Below, one piece after another: positions 1-8,021 of a stretch of DNA of 46,116 bases (positions are counted from its first letter, which is position 1; the number at the start of each line of letters is the position of its first letter). The position numbers and the translations under genes were made by a program. Source of the stretch: an uncultured Corynebacterium sp. (lineage in GTDB: Bacteria; Actinomycetota; Actinomycetes; Mycobacteriales; Mycobacteriaceae); NCBI GenBank assembly GCA_943913645.1, contig CALTYZ010000019.1:1-46116 (forward strand). Direction: 5' to 3'. The notes under the pieces were generated by a model. It ran no database searches, was not told where the DNA came from, and worked only from the letters and a program-made list of their open reading frames with translations.

Positions 1-581
1 TTGCGCATGTCGAAGTCTCCGATGCGGATTCGATGCCCGTTGTTGAGGCGGCTAACGAGTGAATCGGCTCCGACTTTGTCGGGGAGCTCTTCGATCCAGT
101 AGGCAGCGGCCGATTGGGAGGAGATCAGTGTTGAGAGCCGACCGTCGCGGTCGAATATGATCTTGCTGAGGTTTTCTTGCCCGCGCTGGTTGATGCTCAT
201 GGTCATAAAATCGTCGATGATGAGGACATCGACATTGATCAGTTTGCGCATCGTATCGAGGTAGTTTTGGTCAGTCGGTGAGAAGACCGCCAACATGTCT
301 ACGAGTTGGTCTAGCCGGTAGTAGGCCACGGAGTATCCGGCTTGACATGCAGCGACGCCGATGGCGCAGACTATGTATGTTTTCCCTGTTCCGGTCGGTG
401 CGAGGATGTGAATGTTGGTCGGGTTTTCCCGCCAGTTGGTCGCCGCGATTCGTTTTAGTTGGCGCATGTTGATACCGCGTTGTTCTGCCCGGGTAACTTC
501 GGCCAGGCTGGCGTCCGGGTATCGGAATTGTGCCTGGGTGATGGCCTTGGCGATGTTGCGTTGTTGCCGTTGCGTGTACAT
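1..581 (-). CDS. istB: IS21-family helper ATPase IstB, 3' end cut by window
   Basis: AAA+ ATPase that helps the IstA transposase in IS21-type elements. Starting at ATG 581 the protein opens MYTQRQQRNIAKAI and contains a Walker A (APTGTGKTY), a Walker B (VDVLIIDDF) and a sensor-like TLISSQS segment, the usual IstB order. A good Shine-Dalgarno (AAGGAG, 591-596) supports the start. The frame is still open at base 1, so the C-terminus is missing. In IS21 elements istA lies directly upstream of istB; here that place (above 600) is taken by an unrelated gene ending at 647, so this looks like an orphan or truncated element joined to the toxin island. A stand-alone IstB/DnaC-like ATPase is the less likely alternative. 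Confidence 0.85.
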   Translation of the reverse strand, partial: MYTQRQQRNIAKAITQAQFRYPDASLAEVTRAEQRGINMRQLKRIAATNWRENPTNIHILAPTGTGKTYIVCAIGVAACQAGYSVAYYRLDQLVDMLAVFSPTDQNYLDTMRKLINVDVLIIDDFMTMSINQRGQENLSKIIFDRDGRLSTLISSQSAAAYWIEELPDKVGADSLVSRLNNGHRIRIGDFDMR

Positions 582-646
582 GAGCGGACACTCCTTAAGT
601 GTATGCCGCTCCTCGTTAAGGGATCCACCAGTGAAGCGTGCCTTTC

Positions 647-1552
647 TTAGGGGGAGGGTTTCCGCGAGGACCAGGCCCGGATCCCGTCAGGGCCTATCCC
701 GCAATAACCCTGGTAGGTGTCAAACGGGATACGATCCTCAATCTCGTAAAAAGTGTCATCCTTGCCCCACATTTCAATCAGATAACCGGAGGTGCCGTAG
801 AAGGCATCATCGAAGACCTCGATACCCAGTTGCCGGCATATGTGATCGATGTGGTCAAAGTTGAAGCGCTCCCATAGCTCGTCAACCTCCTCGGGGGACG
901 GATCCAAATGAAGACCAGACTCAACACCGACATCGGGAGCATCACTCACCCCGAAGGTTTCCATGGGGGCACTGGTCCACGAACGGATCTCGACGGCGTC
1001 CGCATAACCGTTCATGACCCGGCTAAGCTCCCGACCGTAGGCGTCAAACCCCTCCGAAGGGTCAGCTGCGCGGATCACCACCCCGCACATACCGTGATGG
1101 ATCGCGTGTCGACCCCTCGTTTGCCCGGCAGTAACCCGAGGTTGAGCAGTCACCGTCACGCAATACGGCGAATTCGCGGATACGCCCAGTCTGCGCCCGG
1201 CCCAAAAACCAAAGTCTCGAATCGCCCGATCAGTGTCTGAAAACCCACCGAACCGATATATGCAGTGAGGCGACAAAACAGCGGTCCACCGGGACTTCGT
1301 CGGGACGAAGACATAGCGGCAGATGCCGTTTTGGGGTTTCAGAAGCCCGGGGAGCTCGTCACGCCGCGCCGATACCTTCGACACGCGCGCCTTTGCTTCG
1401 CTGGGGCCCCATGTGGAATCAACGAAAATCTTGGCCCCTTCACCTTCCGACCACCGGGTGAAGCATTCCACCGTGCCCTCCAGGCCGAAAGGCAGGAATG
1501 TGACCCCGTAGGAGATCGGGGCGATGGACGTGTCGAAGTAGTGCTTTTCCAT
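647..1552 (-). CDS. Putative immunity protein, second tandem paralogue (301 aa)
   Basis: Unrecognised soluble protein of 301 aa with no signal peptide or membrane segment. Start: the ATG at 1552 overlaps the TAA of the upstream gene by one base (TAATG), so the two are probably translationally coupled; a longer start at 1579 is less likely. It shares the layout of the upstream protein: an N-terminal APxSYxxxF segment, a serine-tryptophan-AVL segment around residue 95, a hydrophobic segment beginning with a Ser/Pro-rich turn near residue 135, and an acidic aromatic C-terminal part. The two look like divergent paralogues. The position directly 3' of a secreted polymorphic toxin, on the same strand, suggests a role in immunity. 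This is inferred from context; I do not recognise a named family. Confidence 0.6.
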   Translation of the reverse strand: MEKHYFDTSIAPISYGVTFLPFGLEGTVECFTRWSEGEGAKIFVDSTWGPSEAKARVSKVSARRDELPGLLKPQNGICRYVFVPTKSRWTAVLSPHCIYRFGGFSDTDRAIRDFGFWAGRRLGVSANSPYCVTVTAQPRVTAGQTRGRHAIHHGMCGVVIRAADPSEGFDAYGRELSRVMNGYADAVEIRSWTSAPMETFGVSDAPDVGVESGLHLDPSPEEVDELWERFNFDHIDHICRQLGIEVFDDAFYGTSGYLIEMWGKDDTFYEIEDRIPFDTYQGYCGIGPDGIRAWSSRKPSP

Positions 1553-2394
1553 TAGCTGTCCCCTTCTTCCTCGTCCCACCCTGCAAGGAATCGGCGCCGC
1601 GCGGCACGGTAATCCTCGACGGTATGCTTCACCTCGGGTTGTGGTGGCCCTGTCACGATCTTGGTGAAACGCCCGGTGAGGAAATCCCTGTTGAACGGGT
1701 CAAGGCCGAAAAGCTGCGCCCCGTCCTCGAGATCATCTGTGGTGAAGCGTTTGCGTAGGGCACCTTTCTTCGTCCGCAATCTTTCCACCCCCGGGAAAAA
1801 CCACCTCGGGTCATCAGGCCACATATCCCACGGCTGGAAGCGGTACTCACCCTGTCCGATACCGACCCTGTAGAAAAGGCGCTGCCCCTTTTCGTGCTGC
1901 GGGGGGAGCACGTCCGGCGCGAGAGGATGATCGTCGTACATCTCTACCTCCAGCAGGCGTGTGCCCGCGTAGAGTGTCCTACTTTCCAGGTGCCTTTGGT
2001 CAGGCAATCGTTTAATCATGACGGTCATGCAGTCGCGGGTGATCGGCACAATCGTGCCCCTACGACCTAGGGACAAGAGGAAGTTTTCCCCGCCGTAATG
2101 ATTGGCGCTGTCCACGACGAGACACCAGTCCGGGTTACGGGTTTCCAGCACCGCGCGCCAACTATTTTTCCCGGGAGCGAAGAGTCCAAGCGCCACGGGG
2201 ATCTCGTTGACGGGGACGGTCATGTCGATATGGTGCGCGTTGCGCACCGTTATCGCGCGGTGCTCGCTGCTGCGCGATGACATGGTTTCCCACGCGATCT
2301 CGGCCGCGTACTCACGGGGCAGGCGCACGAACTGCTGCCTGTAGGAGTACGGGGCCATAACGTGATCGATGTCGCGCTCAAGGTAGATGCCCAT
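1552..2394 (-). CDS. Putative immunity protein, first tandem paralogue (280 aa)
   Basis: Cytoplasmic protein of 280 aa beginning MGIYLERDIDHVMAPYSYRQ. It begins 17 bases after the stop of the ALF-repeat toxin and its stop overlaps the next gene's start, giving a tight three-gene unit toxin - paralogue 1 - paralogue 2. The start is supported by alignment of its N-terminus with the paralogue (APYSY against APISY), although no strong Shine-Dalgarno is visible. Aromatic residues are frequent, with a tryptophan-rich stretch near residues 190-205 (PWDMWPDDPRWFFPG). Polymorphic toxin loci commonly place immunity genes here, sometimes as tandem paralogous arrays. The function is inferred from location, not from a recognised domain. 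Confidence 0.6.
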   Translation of the reverse strand: MGIYLERDIDHVMAPYSYRQQFVRLPREYAAEIAWETMSSRSSEHRAITVRNAHHIDMTVPVNEIPVALGLFAPGKNSWRAVLETRNPDWCLVVDSANHYGGENFLLSLGRRGTIVPITRDCMTVMIKRLPDQRHLESRTLYAGTRLLEVEMYDDHPLAPDVLPPQHEKGQRLFYRVGIGQGEYRFQPWDMWPDDPRWFFPGVERLRTKKGALRKRFTTDDLEDGAQLFGLDPFNRDFLTGRFTKIVTGPPQPEVKHTVEDYRAARRRFLAGWDEEEGDS

Positions 2395-2411
2395 TCGACT
2401 ACTTTCAACCT

Positions 2412-5300
2412 TTATCCGAGTTGTTTAACCGCTTCGAGATTCGCCTCGATGACCTTACGGACATCCCCCGAAAGGGCTCCGGGTCCACCAGCCGTCAACA
2501 ACAAAACTTGGGCTTCGGGATTGGCATCGAACGCCGCCATGGCGTGACCTATACCTCGCGGGGAGGAGGGGAGATCGTATTCGATTTTGGTCGATATACC
2601 CCTCCCCTCTTTTGTAAACCACAAGTTAAGGTCGGGACGTCCCCGACTGGTGGTGACTTCCTCAAATACCATCTTCCCCATACCGTCATCCACTTGGCGG
2701 AAGTACGTATCCCGCTGGTTGAGCCGCACCTCGGCACCATGCACACGCTTAGAAATTAGAGCATCGGCCTGGGCGGCGTAGTACGACTGCTGCGCCTTCG
2801 AGGCAGATTCAGCTGCGCGCTGCGCGGCGGCGAATCCACGCTGCAAAAGTGCGTTGATGTGTTCATCATGGGTGGCACGCTGAGCGTCGGCAGCCCCACA
2901 CCGGTACATCTCGATTGAGACGAACTCATCCAGTCCCTCCCGATCCCCCAATACGGCCGCCTCGGCAGCGGCTTTAACCTCCGGGGTGCCGGTAGAGGCC
3001 AGGTCATAAGCTAAACGCAGCTGGTCTTCATAGCGCGCCTTGTCAAACCCACCGCCGTAGACAAACTCGTGGAGGGCGTCATAGGTGTTGGTTCGCAGGG
3101 CATTATCCGCAGCGGTTTGAACCCCAGTGCCACCCTGGTCCCGCAATTGCCATGTGCGCTGGATTAAATCTGGTTTGTGCAGCTCAGGAAGCTCCTCTGT
3201 GAGGAACCGGTGGATCTCGGCGGGAGATTGCTCCACCAGAAGGTCCGCGCGGTTGCGCACCTCCTCGCTCGGGTCGGTTTGCCATACATGGTAGAGCTGG
3301 CCCAAATCATCCTGGTACGCCAAATTCTCGTATTGGGAAACAAAAGCTTTCAGATCAGCGTCGTTTCCGGTTTGCAACGCCACTTTCGCCCCTCCCGCCA
3401 CTGCAGGAGAACCCACCTGAACAGCGGAAACGGCAAGTTGTTTAACCTCTGCAGCATCAATCGACGAGGACTCGGGATTTGCTGCGACGTCGGCCAACTT
3501 CACCAGGTCATCCTCCAGTGCCTGCCGCTTGGCCTGTTGCTGGGTGGAAATGGCATCACGGGCATCCTGGATATCGCGGGCCTGCCTGGCCTGATCCTTG
3601 AGAAACTCAGCCTCCTGGGTGAGGCGCTGATCGGCAGCGGTGCGGGCCACCTCGGCGGTTTGAGCCGCGAGATTCATCGCATCGATTGATTTGACGGCGG
3701 CGTCCTGGGCGTCCTGGGCATTGACCCCCGCCCTGCGCGCGGACTCTGCCGCATCATCTGCAAAACGTGCCGCATCCTCAGCAGCCTGAGCGGAGCGGCG
3801 TGCATGCTCCGCCGCCTCCCGGGCGGCAGTGCGGGCCTGCTCCACCAGGGAGGAGATCTGGGCGACCAAACCGTCAACCTCATTGGCAGACGCCCGGGCC
3901 CTGTTAGCTGCCGCGCGTGCGCGTGCAGCCCCCGCCCGCGCCTCAGCAGCCGCCTGATCGCCCGCCCCCGCCGCGGCCGCCGCCTGTTCCGCAGCAGCCG
4001 CAGCCGCATCAGCATTACCGGCCGCGGAAGCCGCCGCACCCCCAGCGGAGCGGGCATACCCTGCCGCCGCATCAGCGTGAGCAAATGAATTCGCGGCGTC
4101 CTCTGCCGCCGCGGCCGCGTCCCGAGCTCTCTCCGCTGCGACGCCCGCCTGATACGTCATGCTGGCATCCACCCCAGCCGCCGAGGCGCGCGAAGCAGCC
4201 TCATTCGCTGCCATACGTGCCGTCGCCGCCGCAGATGCTGCGCGCGATAGAGCGTCGGCGGTTTGCGCGAGAGCCTGTTTCGCCTCCGCGGCAGCAGCCA
4301 CGGCGTTATCCGCAGCCGCTGCGGACTGGGTTGCCAGCTGGCCTGCGGCGGCCGCAGCGTTGCCAGCCCGCACCTGCGCTCCATCGGCGGACATCGCCTC
4401 ATCCTTGGCCAGCTGGGTTGCCTGCCTTGACAGTTCCGTCGCGCGTCGTGCCTGGTCAGCATCCTGCGCGGCAAGGGAGGCCGACTCTTCAGCTTTCGCT
4501 GATTGGGCGGTAGCGATATCAACCAGGTTGGTGATATCCATCGTTTCCATGTCCTGTGCCGCATCCACGAATTGTCCGTAGCGCAGGTATGACTCGATAG
4601 CGGTGTCAGTACCGACCTGGATGGCCTCACTCGCCCCCGCCGCCACGGCAGGAAAAGGGGAGTTCGTCAGCTCATACACCTCGCGGCGTCGATCATGAGC
4701 GCGGGCAATATCAGCCCCGGTGGCAGCGAACTCGGAGAGGGCGTCCGGGGTGTTTTCCTGCAACGCGGCATCAGCAGCGGCCTTCAACGATGATCCATCG
4801 GGGGCTTGAGATGCCTCCCACGCCACCGCGCGATCATCGACAACTTGGGCGCTTTGCCACCCGTTTTCCATAAAATCCGCCATCACCACGGGATCATTGG
4901 AAGACAGTGCCTTCGCCGCTTCCTCCTGGACCTTCTGTCCGGACAACCCCGAGATGATCACCAAGATTTGGGCCAGATCCTGGCGCTTAGCCTCGTCCAT
5001 CCCCCCGGACGCATAGGCGGTGAGTTCCCTATCCCCGCCGCGCAGTGCGGCTTCGGCTGCATTCTTGGAAGCAGGAAAAGTGGTGCCAAGCATGTCCAGG
5101 GCGAAAGTGCGAGCCTGCTCATTTGTTGCCGCCTGCTCGGCCAATCGAATCTGCTCACTCTGCGCGACAGCCGCCGGGTTTCCGACCGCACTCCCTACCG
5201 CAATGGTGACGATGACAGTAAAAACGCGGGTAATAAACCCACGCCAAGACTCGCGGGGAATTAGAGACGATGATGCAAGGGTCATGACAGGCAAAACCAT
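2412..5300 (-). CDS. Secreted ALF-repeat polymorphic toxin with C-terminal nuclease-like domain (962 aa)
   Basis: Large exported toxin. Residues 1-46 are a signal peptide (basic start, hydrophobic core near 25-40, cleavage after AVA). Residues about 55-260 hold four ALF-type repeats (pattern A-A-x-x-A-L..G....L..F...G...A). Residues about 265-600 are an extremely Ala-rich helical or coiled-coil stalk. Four more ALF-type repeats follow (about 625-830). The last ~115 residues form a compact domain with EEVTTSRGRPDLNLWF and STKIEYD, which could be a PD-(D/E)xK-type nuclease core, though this is not certain. ALF repeats are typical of actinobacterial polymorphic toxins, where the C-terminal tip is the toxin. 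Two putative immunity genes follow. The start at 5300 (MVLPVM) has AAGAAAG immediately before it; ATG 5285 is possible. Confidence 0.8.
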   Translation of the reverse strand: MVLPVMTLASSSLIPRESWRGFITRVFTVIVTIAVGSAVGNPAAVAQSEQIRLAEQAATNEQARTFALDMLGTTFPASKNAAEAALRGGDRELTAYASGGMDEAKRQDLAQILVIISGLSGQKVQEEAAKALSSNDPVVMADFMENGWQSAQVVDDRAVAWEASQAPDGSSLKAAADAALQENTPDALSEFAATGADIARAHDRRREVYELTNSPFPAVAAGASEAIQVGTDTAIESYLRYGQFVDAAQDMETMDITNLVDIATAQSAKAEESASLAAQDADQARRATELSRQATQLAKDEAMSADGAQVRAGNAAAAAGQLATQSAAAADNAVAAAAEAKQALAQTADALSRAASAAATARMAANEAASRASAAGVDASMTYQAGVAAERARDAAAAAEDAANSFAHADAAAGYARSAGGAAASAAGNADAAAAAAEQAAAAAGAGDQAAAEARAGAARARAAANRARASANEVDGLVAQISSLVEQARTAAREAAEHARRSAQAAEDAARFADDAAESARRAGVNAQDAQDAAVKSIDAMNLAAQTAEVARTAADQRLTQEAEFLKDQARQARDIQDARDAISTQQQAKRQALEDDLVKLADVAANPESSSIDAAEVKQLAVSAVQVGSPAVAGGAKVALQTGNDADLKAFVSQYENLAYQDDLGQLYHVWQTDPSEEVRNRADLLVEQSPAEIHRFLTEELPELHKPDLIQRTWQLRDQGGTGVQTAADNALRTNTYDALHEFVYGGGFDKARYEDQLRLAYDLASTGTPEVKAAAEAAVLGDREGLDEFVSIEMYRCGAADAQRATHDEHINALLQRGFAAAQRAAESASKAQQSYYAAQADALISKRVHGAEVRLNQRDTYFRQVDDGMGKMVFEEVTTSRGRPDLNLWFTKEGRGISTKIEYDLPSSPRGIGHAMAAFDANPEAQVLLLTAGGPGALSGDVRKVIEANLEAVKQLG

Positions 5301-5308
5301 CTTTCTTA

Positions 5309-5322
5309 CGACACAGGTGTCG
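5309..5322. promoter_or_regulatory. 14-bp perfect palindrome upstream of the toxin gene
   Basis: CGACACAGGTGTCG is a perfect palindrome 8 bases before the toxin start codon, so it lies in the toxin promoter or 5' leader. It may be an operator for a repressor, or a hairpin in the leader RNA that masks the ribosome-binding region. No matching regulator is encoded next to it. Confidence 0.4.
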
Positions 5323-5727
5323 AATAGTGCGACAACTAGCTAAAAGTGCGTCACCGACCCGATCGGTACCCCGCTACCACGGTGATCTACCCGATCCCTC
5401 CACCCGAACGAAACTTCAACGAACGCACACCAAACAGGGGAAACACACGCATCTCCCCTAATAGAAAACAAACATGGGCGAAACAAGGGGCACAGGTGAC
5501 AGCCACTAAATATTAACCCGATAAACAGAGTCTTTACAGGTAGAACAAGGACTTCTTCTCGCAGTACACATTCAACGGGACCCCGGCTCCCACCCTTGAG
5601 CGCACTGCCCTGCGCGACCATCCTCCCAGCCTTTGGCCGCTTCAGTGATTGGGGGGGGATCGAGCACCTCGCACGCCCACCTAAAAACAATCTTCAGCAG
5701 GGGAAGTTAAATCCAATGCTCTCTAAT
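5323..5727. other. Intergenic region upstream of the toxin, no credible gene
   Basis: About 400 bases between the toxin promoter and the terminator of the replicase fragment. The reading frames here lack coherent protein character and ribosome-binding sites. A run of eight G's lies near 5650. I see nothing else definable. Confidence 0.5.
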
Positions 5728-5729
5728 CA

Positions 5730-5772
5730 AAAAAGAAAAGCCCAGTCTTCCCCTGCCCCTGGGGCAGGGGAA
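5730..5772 (-). terminator. Rho-independent terminator after the replicase fragment
   Basis: Inverted repeat 5748-5772 with arms TTCCCCTGCCCC / GGGGCAGGGGAA; read on the minus strand it is followed by a T-rich tract (CTTTTCTTTTTTG) at about 5725-5737. It lies about 30 bases past the stop of the minus-strand replicase fragment. Confidence 0.7.
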
Positions 5773-5802
5773 CCGTATATTGCTTATGGCATTTCCACCC
5801 CC

Positions 5803-6405
5803 CTAAGCTTCAGGAAGAAGATCCATCCTTCGCAATTCCGCCAAGTGGCTGGTGACAGTTCGTGGGGTGGATCCCACCTCTGAAGCGATTTCTTTCCGAG
5901 TCGGGATACATCCCGTTTCTACAAATGATTGCCCTATAAAGGCCTGAATCTTCGCCCTAGTGGTTTGGCCTTTTACTCGGGTGCGTCGATGGGTTTGTTT
6001 CAATACTTGGCGTCGGCCTTGGGCGTAGTCCCCTTCGGGGTCTGTTTCCCATCGCTGTGCGGCTTTTTTGCCGCCTCTGCGGCCCATGGTGGCCAGGGCT
6101 TTGCGTTGGCTTGTGGTGGCGTACTTCGCGGTCGGTGGGCCGTAGGAGTCGGTCTTGCCCTGGGTGACGTAACCACGCACACGCCTCGCCATGGTCTGAC
6201 GGTCCCGCATCGGCGGCATCTCCGCTGCCCTGCCGTCGCCGCCTTCGCGCTGGGCGATGTTGTAGGCGCGCTCATAGGCGTCGATGATCGCCGCATCGGT
6301 CATCCGCTCCCCCGCCGCGCGCAGGCGGTGCGCGGTCTTCAGCGCATGGCGAAACGCCGTCTCATCGCGTGCGGCGCGTCCCGGGTTGATCCAGCGCACC
6401 AGCAC
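5803..6405 (-). pseudogene. Plasmid replicase C-terminal fragment (PriCT-1-like plus HTH)
   Basis: The fragment (200 residues from the GTG at 6405) resembles the C-terminal part of the RepA-type replicases of corynebacterial plasmids: LVRWINPGRAARDETAFR with the following helical block matches the primase-C-terminal-1 region, and the end (TRKEIASEVGSTPRTVTSHL) is a helix-turn-helix. The catalytic replicase domain is absent. In-frame codons above the GTG still read LTYPDLIDG, which looks like replicase sequence, but a stop follows near 6455 and the region overlaps the end of the glutaredoxin-like gene. This is a decapitated rep gene left by an integrated or recombined plasmid, probably non-functional for replication. 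It could still be translated from the GTG as a small DNA-binding protein. Confidence 0.75.
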
Positions 6406-6428
6406 CCCGTCGATGAGATCCGGGTAGG

Positions 6429-6665
6429 TCAGACCTGATCGAAAAACTCCACCGTGGCGCCATCAATGACCTCCGACGGAACACCGATCTTCCCCTGAGA
6501 CCTGACATCTGCGTATCCATCCAGCGAGTCGCGGTAGGCGAGGAACTGCTTCAGGTTGCCGATATCGGTGATATCTGAGAGCTCAGCGGCATCAAATTTC
6601 TCAATCACTTTGGCGCAGTGCGGGCATTGCGGGTGTACGAAAATTTCAGCAGCATGTGGTTCCAC
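6429..6665 (-). CDS. Glutaredoxin-like thiol-disulfide protein (78 aa)
   Basis: Small cytoplasmic thioredoxin-fold protein with an N-terminal CPHC active-site motif (HPQCPHCAKVIEKF), the expected cis-proline region (IGVPSEVID) near residue 63, and the length of glutaredoxin-related proteins. The only usable in-frame start is GTG 6665; a TATCGT -10 hexamer (6673-6678) ends exactly 7 bases before it, so the mRNA is probably leaderless. It lies 21 bases past the stop of the TetR gene on the same strand. Its last codons abut the truncated replicase, so this is the boundary between island and core. Substrate unknown. Confidence 0.75.
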   Translation of the reverse strand: MEPHAAEIFVHPQCPHCAKVIEKFDAAELSDITDIGNLKQFLAYRDSLDGYADVRSQGKIGVPSEVIDGATVEFFDQV

Positions 6666-6686
6666 ATGCCCGACGATACAAGGAAG

Positions 6687-7259
6687 CTAGACACCGAGGA
6701 TCAAGCGTAGACCTTCGCGGAGATCTCCAACAACGCGATCCGCGTCCGGTTCGGCAGCCCTCACGTTGTCGATGGTCAGACCGTTCACCAACGCCGTGAT
6801 CAGTCGAGCTTTGCGCTCAGCTTCCGCCCTGTTACCGAGGACCTCTACGACTGCTTTCTGGAAGTCGTCGAGCACCTGACTGTAGAGGTCAGCTATCCAA
6901 TCGCGCGTTGCCGAGGCGGATCCGTAGGTAACCCAGATCACTGCATCCTCGAGCCGCTCGCCGCCGAGGGGAAGCAGCTCCGAAAGCCGCACGGCCCAGG
7001 CTTCGAATTCATCGTCCGGCACTGACGCACCATCCACGCGGGCGGTCTGCCGCTGAATGGAGCGAATGAATGCGTGCGCGAGCAGGATCTCTTTATTCGG
7101 GGCATGGTACTGCACAGATCCTGCGGCGAATCCAGACTCCTTGGCCACCTCGCGCACGCTGACTGCGTCGAAGCCACGGGAAGCGATGATCCTGATGGTC
7201 GCATCTGCAATAGCAGCCGACGATTCCGAGAACTGGTGGTCGAGCGAAAAGTCATTCAT
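6687..7259 (-). CDS. TetR-family transcriptional regulator (190 aa)
   Basis: TetR-type repressor. Residues about 10-55 form the DNA-binding helix-turn-helix (ATIRIIASRGFDAVSVREVA then SGFAAGSVQYHAPNKE), followed by a helical ligand-binding domain. The start was set at ATG 7259 (MNDFSLDHQ); an upstream ATG at 7304 lies inside a palindromic operator and would add a non-family extension. It is divergent from the Sap/GAP-type membrane protein, and two related operators lie between them, so it most likely represses that gene and itself. The ligand is not evident. Confidence 0.88.
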   Translation of the reverse strand: MNDFSLDHQFSESSAAIADATIRIIASRGFDAVSVREVAKESGFAAGSVQYHAPNKEILLAHAFIRSIQRQTARVDGASVPDDEFEAWAVRLSELLPLGGERLEDAVIWVTYGSASATRDWIADLYSQVLDDFQKAVVEVLGNRAEAERKARLITALVNGLTIDNVRAAEPDADRVVGDLREGLRLILGV

Positions 7260-7280
7260 GGTTGCATGCAAGCCTAGCCT

Positions 7281-7296
7281 GTCGTACGTTCGTAAG
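7281..7296. promoter_or_regulatory. TetR operator site 1 (imperfect palindrome)
   Basis: GTCGTACGTTCGTAAG matches the core TACGTTCGTA of site 2 and is centred 19 bp from it. It lies on the tetR-proximal side of the intergenic region, upstream of a possible TAGGCT -10 of tetR (7271-7276 read on the minus strand). Confidence 0.6.
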
Positions 7297-7300
7297 AGCT

Positions 7301-7316
7301 TCATACGTTCGTATGA
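7301..7316. promoter_or_regulatory. TetR operator site 2 overlapping the sap-like -10
   Basis: TCATACGTTCGTATGA is a perfect inverted repeat (TCATACG / CGTATGA around TT). The embedded TACGTT (7304-7309) fits a -10 hexamer for the membrane-protein gene starting at 7344, so occupancy by a repressor would block it. Confidence 0.7.
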
Positions 7317-7343
7317 CGACGAAGGTTAAAGAAGGTTATTGCC

Positions 7344-8018
7344 ATGCATTCTCTACTTTCGCTCATTGGTTTGGCCCTGCTCGACAGCCTGAGCATCGGC
7401 ACCCTTGTGATCCCTTTGGCACTCATCCTGGTGTGGCGCTCTGTTCACGTGCCCGCGCTCACCGCGTACCTCGTCACTGTCGCCGGGGTCTATTTCGCTC
7501 TCGGAGTTGCCATGCTCCTTGGGTTCACCGGCCTCAGTTCTTACGTAGAACGAGTCACCGACACCCCCGTCTTCCCGTGGATCACGCTAACTCTCGGAGC
7601 GGTACTGGCCATTTTCGGGATCTTCTCCCCCGACCCAGTCAAACCTGCACCAGGCGAGCTACCAAAGCAGCTGAGCAAGCCCATCCGGACCAGCCTGACC
7701 AGGATGATCATCTTGGGCTTGGGCGCTTCTTTGACAGAGGCGGCCACAATGCTGCCTTATATCGCAGCGATGGGAATCATCAGCGACTGGGATACACCGA
7801 TGACAGGAAAGGTGGTTGCCATCGGTAGTTACTGCGGTGTCATGATCGCGCCGACCTTGATCCTCGCCTCCATTGCCCTCGTGGCGGGACCGAAGTTCTT
7901 CCCACGCCTCGAGAAAGCCATCCCCCGCCTGCAGTATGAGGCCAAGGTGACCCTGTTGTGGATCGCGGCCATTGTCGGCATCTACATGGTCATCTATAGC
8001 CTGGGCGCGCTCCGCTAA
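7344..8018 (+). CDS. GAP/Sap-family (LysE-like) integral membrane protein (224 aa)
   Basis: Six predicted hydrophobic segments arranged 3+3 around a charged loop (about residues 92-115), as in the GAP/Sap (sulfolipid-1-addressing protein) family, a LysE-superfamily branch of actinobacteria thought to export small molecules or lipids. The start ATG 7344 has AAGAAGG at a fitting distance. It is divergent from the TetR gene and probably de-repressed when that regulator binds its ligand; such pairs often encode efflux. Substrate not inferable. It ends 3 bases before the convergent stop of glf. Confidence 0.8.
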   Translation: MHSLLSLIGLALLDSLSIGTLVIPLALILVWRSVHVPALTAYLVTVAGVYFALGVAMLLGFTGLSSYVERVTDTPVFPWITLTLGAVLAIFGIFSPDPVKPAPGELPKQLSKPIRTSLTRMIILGLGASLTEAATMLPYIAAMGIISDWDTPMTGKVVAIGSYCGVMIAPTLILASIALVAGPKFFPRLEKAIPRLQYEAKVTLLWIAAIVGIYMVIYSLGALR

Positions 8019-8021
8019 TTG

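Noticed and set aside
601..646. Possible end of istA upstream of istB
   Set aside because: The frames in the 46-base gap give at most about ten residues with no recognisable transposase sequence; insufficient to call.
5340..5690. 116-residue minus-strand open frame
   Set aside because: Composition is not protein-like, no ribosome-binding site, overlaps the toxin promoter region and a G-run; treated as chance.
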